A stretch of DNA of 64,000 nucleotides from Leptotrichia sp. oral taxon 223 (GTDB lineage Bacteria > Fusobacteriota > Fusobacteriia > Fusobacteriales > Leptotrichiaceae): positions 496,001 through 560,000 of the forward strand of contig NZ_JABXYU010000001.1 in the NCBI RefSeq assembly GCF_013394795.1. Direction: 5' to 3'. Made by a program: the position numbers and the translations under genes. Below the pieces are notes generated by a model that was given only the letters and a program-made list of their open reading frames with translations, was not told the origin of the DNA and ran no database searches. This document shows, piece by piece, positions 27,689 through 35,768 of the stretch. Every line of letters starts with the position of its first letter. The stretch's first letter is position 1.

Positions 27689-28912
27689 TTATATATATTC
27701 GATCGGCAAAACAAGAATATCTTCTGATAGGTAAACTTTATTATCATATTGACATATGATTACTCCTGTCCCAATTTCCTTATCTACTTTTCTTTTGAGA
27801 ACCGAAAAATTCTTTGCCATCTCTTTATTAGGCGATGCGCTCATTTTAATTTCAATAGGATATATTTTTTCTGCTTCTTCTATTATCAAATCTATTTCTT
27901 TTTTATCCTTATCTCTATAAAAATATAGTGGCGGATTTATAATACCAGCATTTAGATAACTTTTTATTATTTCTGATACTACAAATGTTTCAAATATATT
28001 TCCTGCTTTTGCACCATTTGCAAGTGTTTCAGGAGTTGGCCATTTTGTAAGATATGCCAGCAATCCTATATCCATAAAATATATTTTTGGCGTTTTTATA
28101 ACCCTTTTTAAATGATTATTAAAATATGGTTCCACTAAATAAATTATTCTTGAAGTTCTCAATACAGATACCCATCTTTTTACTGTTTCATTACTTACTC
28201 CAACTTCATTAGCTACTGCTCCATAATTCAGCAATTCTCCACTTCTTGATGCTAAACTTATCATAAATTTCAAAAATTTGCTTTCATCAGATATATTTAT
28301 TAAATCCCTTACGTCTCTTTCAATATATGTCTGTACATATGATGAATAGAAAAATTCCCATTTCTTTCTATCATTAAATACAAGTTCAGGCATATATCCT
28401 CTATGAATTCTTTGCCATAAATTCGTATATTCTGTTATATTTTTTTCCCTCTCAGAAATATATTCTTCATTAGGAATAAAAGGCTTATTAAACTCTATAT
28501 CAAACTGTTCTCTTAAGCTTATTCCCTGAAGTTCTAGAATCCCTACTCTTCCTGCCAGAGTTTCAGAAACATTTTTCATAAGGACAAAAGCTTGCGAACC
28601 TGTCATCAGATACATCCCGTCTTCTCTATTTTCATCAACTTTCATTTTCAAATAAGGAAATATTGATGGTGCATATTGTACTTCATCTATTATCAATTTT
28701 TCAGGATTATTCTTTAAAAATAATCTTGGATCATTGACTATCTGTTCTTTTAAAATAGGATCATCTAATGAAAAATATTTGTATTCTGGCTGAAATAATT
28801 CCTTAAAAAGCGTACTTTTACCAACTTGTCTTGGCCCAGTAAGCAGTAATATCGGAAATTGTTCCTTATATTCATTAATAACCTGTTCTATTGAACGTCT
28901 ATAATATTTCAT
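27689..28912 (-). CDS. AAA_14/DUF4143 ATP-binding protein
   Basis: About 407 residues. The N-terminal ATPase has a Walker A motif (LLTGPRQVGKST), LIIDEVQYAP as Walker B and a sensor-like MTGSQAF. The C-terminal half is a DUF4143-type region with a PD-(D/E)XK look (KEIDLIIEE, IYPIEIKMS). The start is taken as ATG 28910-28912; the longer upstream reading begins within a hydrophobic non-family stretch. The family is often found with mobile DNA and defence loci, but its role is unknown. It lies between the hsdS fragment and the hsdR remnant, a common place for accessory genes in type I loci. Confidence 0.85.
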   Translation of the reverse strand: MKYYRRSIEQVINEYKEQFPILLLTGPRQVGKSTLFKELFQPEYKYFSLDDPILKEQIVNDPRLFLKNNPEKLIIDEVQYAPSIFPYLKMKVDENREDGMYLMTGSQAFVLMKNVSETLAGRVGILELQGISLREQFDIEFNKPFIPNEEYISEREKNITEYTNLWQRIHRGYMPELVFNDRKKWEFFYSSYVQTYIERDVRDLINISDESKFLKFMISLASRSGELLNYGAVANEVGVSNETVKRWVSVLRTSRIIYLVEPYFNNHLKRVIKTPKIYFMDIGLLAYLTKWPTPETLANGAKAGNIFETFVVSEIIKSYLNAGIINPPLYFYRDKDKKEIDLIIEEAEKIYPIEIKMSASPNKEMAKNFSVLKRKVDKEIGTGVIICQYDNKVYLSEDILVLPIEYI

Positions 28913-29015
28913 CTCTTTCTCTCTTTCGGCTAATTCAATATTCAATCTTATATTAGCCGAAATTATCAAAAAAGTCAAGAAAAACAACACTTCTTTTATC
29001 AACTTTTTTAGTAAA

Positions 29016-29586
29016 TCAGTAAAAATATACTGTATAAAGTTGTAAAAAAACTTTAAATTTATCTATTCTTGTCACAAATTCAGCAAAAGTGTTTTGTAAT
29101 GAACATGGCGGAAGAATTGTATTAAAATTTCTTACATATTTTAAACTTGTATTTTTTATTGTACTTTTTGTAGAATTTTGTTCTAGTTCATAAATAACTT
29201 TTTTATTTTTCAACAAATAATAAATGAATATTTTGTTTATATCCTTTTTTAAATCAATAAAACATACACTCTTTCCTAAAACTATCCTTTCATTATTATA
29301 GAAAGCTAGTCTTCCTAGTGTTCCATTAATTGATAAGAATACTGTATTTATTGATATTTCTTTAAAATACTTTTTATACTCTACTTTATTTACAAATTTT
29401 GTATTCTCTTGAATTACTATTTTACCTTCTGTCAAATTATTTCCATTAATAAACGGTATTGATCCATTAATATCGTATTTTGGTGTTCCGTGTAATCCAT
29501 CTCCAATTTTATTAGTAATTTCTCCTAATTTTTTTACTTCCCATCCCTTATCATTCTTAATCGGATCTCCAAACATCTCTACAAAT
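29016..29586 (-). pseudogene. Second hsdS fragment (target-recognition domain)
   Basis: The frame MFGDPIKNDKGWEVKKLGE then a full target-recognition domain (KIGDGLHGTPKYD, INGTLGRLAF) is a type I specificity subunit region. It stops after FVTRIDKFK where family members go on into a conserved helix, so the C-terminus is lost. Upstream, the codons that should precede MFGD are found beyond the inserted methyltransferase segment: FDKSEFVE reads at 30491-30514. The two pieces join in frame if the insertion and one copy of the 10-bp repeat are removed. The insertion therefore split a once continuous hsdS-like gene. Confidence 0.75.
29577..29586. repeat. 10-bp direct repeat, left copy
   Basis: CTCTACAAAT here and at 30491-30500 brackets the methyltransferase insertion in the hsdS fragment. 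Flanking bases outside the ten do not match, as expected of a target-site duplication. Confidence 0.7.
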
Positions 29587-30490
29587 CGGGATTTTTAGAT
29601 TTTAACCCTTACGGAAAATAAAACGGGCTATTCTCCTGAAGTATGTTCTATAACATTATAGTTTAATGCAAAGTGTAGCTATATAGTCATTTCCATAACG
29701 TGATAATCTATGTCTTTTGTCACACGATTCATAAAAATCTATCATAGCGAGACCATTTTTAAGTTGTCCTCTAATCTGAGTTTCTAAGGTATGGCTAAAT
29801 TCATATCCATATTCTGGTTTTATGGTTATCTTGCCTTCCTCTTCAAGCTCTTTTGAATTAAAAGGTATTGAAAACTTTAAAAGTAATTCCTCATCGGGTT
29901 TGTCCCATACAATGTCAGCATCATACATGTATATCCAAGGATTCATAAATCCAACCATTAACAATCCACCCTTTTTCAATACTCGAGAGGCTTCTTTATA
30001 TATGTTTTCTAAATCTTCTACATATACATTTGAAACTGGATTAAAAATAATATCAAAAGTTTCATTTTCAAATGGAAATGGTTTTGTCATATCGCCTTGA
30101 ACTGTGTTGATTTTTAAGCCTTCTCTTTTAGCAACCATATCATCTCTTTGTAATTGTGATTTAGAAAAATCCATTATGGTTACATCATAACCTTTTATAG
30201 CAAAAACTGCTCCCTGCTGTCCACCACCACAAGCTAAACCTAATATCTTTTTTCCGTTTGCTTTTTCAAACCATTCTTTTGGAACTTTTTTCCCAACAGT
30301 TAATGCAACAGAAATTGGATTATTTCTAACTTCTTCTAATTCTTCATGTGTCAATGGCTCAGTATAGTCATTTTTTACATTATTCCATCTATCTTCATTT
30401 AATTTTATATAATTGTTCATCTTATAATCTCCTCGTAATTTTATACTATTTCGATTTAAGTTGAATATGTTGCCATTACATTTTTCTCAC
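29587..30490. mobile_element. Methyltransferase-bearing insertion in hsdS
   Basis: About 904 bases between the two CTCTACAAAT copies carry a single methyltransferase gene plus short flanks (about 70 bases each). Removing it restores the reading frame ...FDKSEFVE-MFGDPIK... of an hsdS-type protein. No transposase and no clear terminal inverted repeats are visible, so the mechanism of insertion is unknown; it may have been carried by an element supplied in trans or introduced by recombination. Confidence 0.55.
29656..30420 (-). CDS. Class I SAM-dependent methyltransferase
   Basis: The 254-residue protein has the Rossmann-fold methyltransferase motif I (ILGLACGGGQQGAVFA), an acidic end of strand 2 (VTIMDFSKSQL), motif II/III around VQGDMTKPFPFENETFDIIF, and VLKKGGLLMVGF. 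It resembles small-molecule (UbiE/MenG-like) rather than DNA methyltransferases, since NPPY/DPPY-type motifs are absent. GAGGAG precedes the ATG. It lies alone inside the insertion splitting an hsdS fragment, so it is probably unrelated to the restriction system. The substrate is unknown. Confidence 0.88.
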   Translation of the reverse strand: MNNYIKLNEDRWNNVKNDYTEPLTHEELEEVRNNPISVALTVGKKVPKEWFEKANGKKILGLACGGGQQGAVFAIKGYDVTIMDFSKSQLQRDDMVAKREGLKINTVQGDMTKPFPFENETFDIIFNPVSNVYVEDLENIYKEASRVLKKGGLLMVGFMNPWIYMYDADIVWDKPDEELLLKFSIPFNSKELEEEGKITIKPEYGYEFSHTLETQIRGQLKNGLAMIDFYESCDKRHRLSRYGNDYIATLCIKL

Positions 30491-30500
30491 CTCTACAAAT
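30491..30500. repeat. 10-bp direct repeat, right copy
   Basis: Second copy of CTCTACAAAT. On the minus strand it encodes the FVE of FDKSEFVE, the sequence that should continue into MFGDPIK at 29576. Confidence 0.7.
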
Positions 30501-30522
30501 TCTGATTTATCAAACTAGTTTA

Positions 30523-31468
30523 TCATTGTTTAAAAAATTTTTGCATCAAAGAATCATACAAATTTTCCATTTCTTTTAACGATTTTTCGGCTTCAAACTT
30601 TAATTTATCCGTTTTCTCTACAAATTGTGAAAATTCATTTTGGAGCGAAAGCGGAGGAACTATAAAATCTTTTTTCCCTAACTCTTTTGCTGTGATTGCC
30701 ATTTTTATTCCGCTACCTTGAGACATATACAATATTTTTTTCATATGTTTCTCTAACATTTTTTCAAAGAATATAACATTATAAACTTCATTATTTAACC
30801 TAATTTTCATTATAGAAGGATGCATTATTTCAAATTTAGCATTGTATGGAATTCTATAAATTTCTCCAACTGTTCCCCTATAACTCATTATTATATCTCC
30901 TGGATATACTGTAAATCTTTTTAATTCTTCATATTTTTTCTTATCTACATACCGATTTAATGTATCTATTGTTTTTCTTATTGCATGCTTCTGTTCATAT
31001 ACAATACAAAATCCTTTTTCCTTAGAAACAAAACATTCATTTTTTAAACTACTTCCAAATGGACCAATAAACATTTCTTTAACATTTTCATTTAATTTTT
31101 TCTTCTTAAATTTTAAATTTTTTTGTCTTAAAAAAATAAAAAATGTATTCAGGAAGTTTTTTTTTCACGTCAGGTCTTAAACAAATTAAATTCATTCCAT
31201 GTATTACTTTTTTATCTAAATTTTCTACTATCGCTGTTTTACCTAAATGTTTTTGACTATTAATATGCAACATTAGAATATCTCCATTTTTTAAATAATA
31301 TTCTTTATAATTTTCATCATAAATATTAGCAAAGCCTAACTTTGAGAAATTTAAATATTCATTTGAAATCGATTCTATTCTAGTTATTGGTATGCCATCA
31401 CCATCAAATTGCTTTATCGAAACTCCATTACGTATAAATAAAAAATAATTTTCTAACGTTTTTTCCAT
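30523..31468 (-). pseudogene. hsdS: hsdS (type I specificity subunit), frameshifted and shortened
   Basis: Two successive frames make up one specificity gene. 31106-31468 gives a first target-recognition domain (MEKTLENYFLFIRNGVS, ending KTKKFKI-stop). A different frame then reads through KKLNENVKEMFIGPFGSSL into a second domain, ending with the conserved helix (TDKLKFEAEKSLKEMENLYDSLMQKFFKQ). The frames overlap around 31106-31125, so a one-base shift there separates them. The first domain (about 120 residues) lacks the central conserved helix, so a deletion probably accompanied the shift. It follows hsdM directly. Confidence 0.75.
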
Positions 31469-32923
31469 CTATTTCACCAACTTTTCAAGTTCTTCCAAAC
31501 CTAATGTTATCTCTTTTTCTAGTTCTTTTATTTTTCCAATAATAACTTCAGGCTTTTCATAAACAATTTCTTCATATTCTATTTCCTTGTATTTGTTTAT
31601 TGATAAATCATAGTCATTTTCAATGATTTCTTCTTTTGGAACTAAGAAAGACTTTTCGGTTCTTTTTCTATCGGCTTCGTTTTCTAAGTTTGAAAATCTA
31701 TTGATAATATCATCTATATCGTTGTCTTCTATTTTTGTTCTTTTATCATCCAATGAATATCCATCTGCCTGCATATCATAGAACCATACCTTGTCTGTTC
31801 CTCCAACACCTATTTTCGTAAATAATAATACAGCTGTACTTACTCCTGCGTATGGTTTAAATACTCCACTTGGCATCGATATTATTCCTTGCAAAATGTG
31901 ATTTTCAATAATTTCTTTTCTTAATTGCTTATGAGCATTACTGGCACCAAATAAAACTCCATCAGGTACGATAACAGCACATCTTCCACCATTTTTTAAA
32001 ATTCTTATCATTAATGCCAAAAATAATAATTCTGTTTTTTTAGTTTTTGTTATTTTTAATATATCATCAGCAACTGATTCTGCATCTAATGAACCTTTAA
32101 AAGGCGGATTAGCAAGGACTAAGGTGTATTTTTCCTTATCTGTATTTGATTTTGCAAGTGAATCTTTATAATCTATATCTGGATTTTCTATGTCATGCAA
32201 CATCATATTCATTGTACCTATTCTAAGCATAGTTGTATCCATATCATTTCCATAAAACATGTTATTTTGATAATGATTTTTCAACTCTTCAGAATTAAAA
32301 ATTTCATTATGATTTTCTTTCAAATATTCACCAGCTCCAACTAAAAATCCAGAAGTTCCACAAGCAGGATCAATTATCATATCAGTAGGCACTGGTTTTA
32401 CAAGTTTTACCATCATGTCAATAATATGTCTAGGAGTTCTAAACTGTCCATTTGTTCCAGAAGTAGCCAATTTAGATAACAAATATTCATATAAATTACC
32501 TTTTATATCCCCTTCTAAAGCCAAATCTTCAATTCCTGTAACAATTTTTTCAAGCATTTGTGGAGTTGGTATTTGAAATATCGCATCTTTCATGTATCTT
32601 GAAAATGATGAACTGTTATCCCCATTTAAGTTTTTAATAAACAGAAATACTTCATTTACTACGGTATCATACATTTTTTGTGCTTATAATTCTTTAAAAT
32701 TACTCCATCTAAGGTTTTGCTGTTCTTCATTAAAAAATTTTTTAGGCTCTATTCCTAAAAGAACCGCATCTCTTTCAGCTCTTAATTGCTTATCATCCAA
32801 TAATTTTATAAATATCAAATATGTAAACTGTTCTATTACAGACAAAGGATTTGTTATTCCTCCTGTCCAAAATATTTCCCATATTTTATCAATTTTATTT
32901 TTCAGTTCTCCTGTTATTATCAT
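31469..32923 (-). pseudogene. hsdM: hsdM (type I DNA methyltransferase subunit) with in-frame stop
   Basis: The frame opens at 32923 (MIITGELKNKIDKIW, AGAGAGG upstream) and carries the usual HsdM N-terminus to NFKEL. TAA at 32684-32686 follows, and the same frame goes on with AQKMYDTVVNEVF to 31469. The second part holds the methyltransferase motifs DPACGTSGFL (SAM binding) and LANPPFKG (catalytic NPPF), then a normal C-terminus. Family members usually have a Glu-type codon where the TAA stands, so a single-base nonsense change is the simplest reading. Restart at ATG 32674 could give an N-truncated protein, probably not functional. Confidence 0.85.
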
Positions 32924-32939
32924 ATTTTTTCCTCTCTAT

Positions 32940-33185
32940 TTTTTTATTATCATTATCTGTTATCGTAACAACAATATTACCCTTATCAATGTCCTAAATT
33001 CATCATTAATGGAAAATCTCCCACTTCCAACTATTTTATACTGCTCCTTTATTTCATCAGTCAAAATACGGTTCTCAATTTCTTTCAAATCAATCCCCAG
33101 AACTCTTTCTAATGTAACGTAGCATTGCGTGTTCCGAAACAATTACCTTGTTTCCTTCCTTTAATTTTTTTAACTCTTCTTTTAA
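32940..33185 (-). pseudogene. Small relic gene with two frameshifts
   Basis: Three frames join into one coherent small protein: QLKEELKKLKEGNKVIVSEHAMLRYI, then ERVLGIDLKEIENRILTDE up to SINDEFRTLI, then KGNIVVTITDNDNKK. The first shift is an extra A in TACATTAGAAAG, near 33110. The second is a missing A in ATAAGGG, near 32985. The SEHAxLRYxERV opening recalls a family of small phage or toxin-like proteins, but I cannot name it. It lies just upstream of hsdM and overlaps its start region, consistent with general decay of this locus. Confidence 0.6.
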
Positions 33186-33239
33186 TTGCCATCAAACCCG
33201 ACTTTTTTTATATAAAAGCAATTTAAATACATTTAAAAA

Positions 33240-33274
33240 ATATAAAAACTATACTAAATTTTAAAATAGTATAG
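33240..33274 (-). terminator. Intrinsic terminator of the DUF3829 lipoprotein gene
   Basis: Stem CTATACTA (33249-33256) and TAGTATAG (33267-33274), followed on the minus strand by a T-rich run. It lies directly downstream of the lipoprotein stop codon. Confidence 0.65.
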
Positions 33275-33290
33275 CTTTATACAAACATTA

Positions 33291-34286
33291 TTACTTATTC
33301 ATACTATTGTATTCTTTTACAAGCTCGTTAAATGATTTGATAACGTTTTCTGGCGACCCTGTTTCATTTTCCAAGAAGAACTGATCTCTTAATGAAAATT
33401 CAGATATTGGTTTTTTTGCTTCAATTCTTTCCACAAGACTAGCCAGACTTGCTTTAAACCCGTCAGCTTCATCTATAAAACTGCTTAACTGATAATCTTT
33501 ATAACCTTCTTTTTTCATTTGTTTTTCATCTTTTACAGATTTATTAAATTCTGCTACCACATTAATCAATTTTTCCTGTAAACCCTTAAATTTGCCAGCA
33601 TCTCCAGAAACTACATTTGCCCCAGTTAATTTTTGTCTGCTAATTTCATTTAGCACTTCTTCTCCCACGCTCAAAATCATCATTCTGTTATACGCAATTG
33701 CTCTTCCTTCTTTTTGCAGTTGCTTAGCTTCCTTTTCCCTTTGCTCAACTATTTTTTTATCCATTTCTGTTCTAAATGCCAAAACTGCTACATCATATTT
33801 TTTTAGAATTTCTAAAAATTTTGTATGAAATTCCTGAGCTTTCTTGTAATTGTCACTTGTATAGTCTTTTCCAGAATAATAAGAATTCATATCATCTGCT
33901 AATGGTTTCAATTCTTTAAATACTGCAAGTAAATTTTCCGAAGCCTTGTCAAGTTCTGCCATTTTAGGTTTTGCCGGTATTGCTTTTTCCAATTCTGTTA
34001 TAATATTCTTAACATCGTAAAAATCTGCATCTACACTTCCATCTGGCTTTTTAAATTGAGCTTCTGCCCCAACTTCTTTAAAATAAGAATTAGCTGTCTT
34101 CTCAAAGCTATGCAATTTATTATAAATTTCAATATACAAATTATATTTTTCAACTTCATTAACTTTCTTATTTGTTCCCCCAATATTTTTTAAGTCAGGC
34201 CCTTTATCCTTACCATTTCCTTTTTTTCCACACGAAATTACAAGTAACAGCATCAATAACGTTACTAATACTTTTGTTTTTTTCAT
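33291..34286 (-). CDS. Lipoprotein of the DUF3829 (YiiG-like) type
   Basis: About 331 residues. The N-terminus is a lipoprotein signal (KKTKVLVTLLMLLLVISCGKK) with Cys as the lipidation site. The rest is helical and charged, with the pattern of DUF3829 family proteins (YNLYIEIYNKLHSFEKT..., then repeated long helices). The start is ATG 34284-34286, with GAGAG upstream; a TTG nine bases earlier is rejected. It should be anchored to a membrane facing the periplasm. The role is unknown. It separates the type I locus from the Vsr/GIY-YIG pair and has its own terminator. Confidence 0.8.
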   Translation of the reverse strand: MKKTKVLVTLLMLLLVISCGKKGNGKDKGPDLKNIGGTNKKVNEVEKYNLYIEIYNKLHSFEKTANSYFKEVGAEAQFKKPDGSVDADFYDVKNIITELEKAIPAKPKMAELDKASENLLAVFKELKPLADDMNSYYSGKDYTSDNYKKAQEFHTKFLEILKKYDVAVLAFRTEMDKKIVEQREKEAKQLQKEGRAIAYNRMMILSVGEEVLNEISRQKLTGANVVSGDAGKFKGLQEKLINVVAEFNKSVKDEKQMKKEGYKDYQLSSFIDEADGFKASLASLVERIEAKKPISEFSLRDQFFLENETGSPENVIKSFNELVKEYNSMNK

Positions 34287-34371
34287 TCTTATCAACTCTC
34301 TTTCTTTAATTTATTTTTTCTAAAAAAATCAAAAATTTTTATATTTTAATTTTTAATAATTATAAAATTTA

Positions 34372-34869
34372 TTATTTGTAAGGTGTACTTTTCTCTGCAA
34401 TTTCCATCTGCACTGAAATATCCTCTTCCTCATAATTAAAAATCCTCTCAATCCTATCTTTCAAAATTTTCAGATATTTATTTCTGTATTCTTCATTCTG
34501 TCGCATTTTATTAACTTCACATTCCCAAATCGTAATAACGCTAATATCCAGCTCAAAAAGTTTCTCACGAACCTCAACATCCCGCTCCACATTCCTCCTA
34601 AACTTCTCTTTCCAAAATTCCTTATGTGTCTTAGGAAAAGTAGCAATTTTACAATCCTTATGCCTATGCCAAAAGCATCCATTCACAAATATCGCAGTAT
34701 TATATTTCAAAATAAAAATATCAGGCGTTCCTGGAAGCTGTGAATAATTAACCCTGTATCTATATCCCATTTTATAAAGCAATTTCCGAATATAAATCTC
34801 AGGCTTAGTGTTTTTAGATTTTATTCTTGCCATGTTCTGGCTTCTTGTAAGAGGTTTTTTCTTTTTCAT
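34372..34869 (-). CDS. vsr: Very short patch repair endonuclease (Vsr)
   Basis: The 165-residue protein matches Vsr through its length: MARIKSKNTKPE near the start, LPGTPDIFI with the catalytic Asp at residue 50, FVNGCFWHRHKDC with the metal/zinc-site Cys and His residues, PKTHKEFW and VITIWECEV. Vsr nicks beside T:G mismatches that arise when 5-methylcytosine deaminates. It usually accompanies a cytosine-5 methyltransferase, and none is seen here, so the partner may be lost or elsewhere. It follows the GIY-YIG gene by 38 bases. The frame appears intact. Confidence 0.92.
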   Translation of the reverse strand: MKKKKPLTRSQNMARIKSKNTKPEIYIRKLLYKMGYRYRVNYSQLPGTPDIFILKYNTAIFVNGCFWHRHKDCKIATFPKTHKEFWKEKFRRNVERDVEVREKLFELDISVITIWECEVNKMRQNEEYRNKYLKILKDRIERIFNYEEEDISVQMEIAEKSTPYK

Positions 34870-34907
34870 TTTTTATTCCTAATGAGCTTTTATTATTTTC
34901 AAATTTT

Positions 34908-35768
34908 TTATGAATTATTTATTTCTTTAAACGTTTTTCCTTCTTCATTTTTCCATACATCCCAACCATTTATACTATAACCCAAAACAAATTTTGCTGC
35001 AGAACTAATACTAGGAAATAACATATCTTTTTCTAAAATATTATTTTTTACTTTTTCTCTAAGTTTAATTAAATTTGAACTTAGAGAATTTTTTATTTCT
35101 TTACTTATCTTACTTCCTTTTAAAAGAACAAAACCTTCTGAACTTTGTATACATTTTGCTTCTACTTTTGAATTTTTCAAATAAAGAATTTCTTTTTCAT
35201 AATTATGATTATTAATTTCAATCTCATTTAATGGTTTAAATACTTTATACCCTAATACACCTATTATTATTTTTGCATAATCTATATATTCCTCTAATTC
35301 ACTTTCTTTTTCTTCGGTAATGTTCCCAGGATTAGTTGAATTTGAATTTTTAGTAGCATACCTTTTAGATTTTTTAGCCAACTCATAAAAATGATGTTCC
35401 AAATATCCTATTTCTGTTTGCCCAAAAGAATGATTTGAAGTAGTAAAAACAACTGCTTCTCTCCAATATTCTTTCCATTCTTCATTTTTTATATTTCTAT
35501 TATGTTCTTGAAGCCTATCTAAAATACCTTCTCCATTATTTCTCGAACCTGCTTTTCCTATGTAAACAAAATCTTCATTGTCATCAGATACACCAAATAA
35601 AAAATATACACCACTTTGTTTTAATTCTTTTCTATCCTTGCATTTCTCTAATTCAATTCTTGGAATTTTATATGCTACTCCTGTCCAATTTGATAAAGTA
35701 CATTTTATTCTTCCATTAGAATCACCATCCATAAGAAATACATTTATATTTTTTCCTCTTTTTTTCAT
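34908..35768 (-). CDS. GIY-YIG nuclease-domain protein with DUF4357-type C-terminus
   Basis: Residues about 50-150 form a GIY-YIG domain (SGVYFLFG, VYIGKAG, then an Arg in GILDRLQEHNR and a Glu in QTEIGYLEHHF). The C-terminal part ends with a DUF4357-like module (FPSISSAAKFVLGYSINGWDVWKNEEGKTF). The combination is common in single-gene nucleases near restriction-modification loci. The ATG overlaps the purB stop as TAATG, so translation is probably coupled to purB. It may be a defence or restriction accessory nuclease; the target is unknown. Confidence 0.85.
   Translation of the reverse strand: MKKRGKNINVFLMDGDSNGRIKCTLSNWTGVAYKIPRIELEKCKDRKELKQSGVYFLFGVSDDNEDFVYIGKAGSRNNGEGILDRLQEHNRNIKNEEWKEYWREAVVFTTSNHSFGQTEIGYLEHHFYELAKKSKRYATKNSNSTNPGNITEEKESELEEYIDYAKIIIGVLGYKVFKPLNEIEINNHNYEKEILYLKNSKVEAKCIQSSEGFVLLKGSKISKEIKNSLSSNLIKLREKVKNNILEKDMLFPSISSAAKFVLGYSINGWDVWKNEEGKTFKEINNS

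Noticed and set aside
29016-31468. Phase-variable inverting hsdS system
   Set aside because: Both hsdS segments lie in the same direction, no recombinase gene or long inverted repeats are present, and the split is explained by an insertion with a direct repeat.
32684-32686. hsdM stop as programmed recoding
   Set aside because: A stop with no shift-prone or readthrough context, in a locus where every other gene is also broken; simple decay is more likely.
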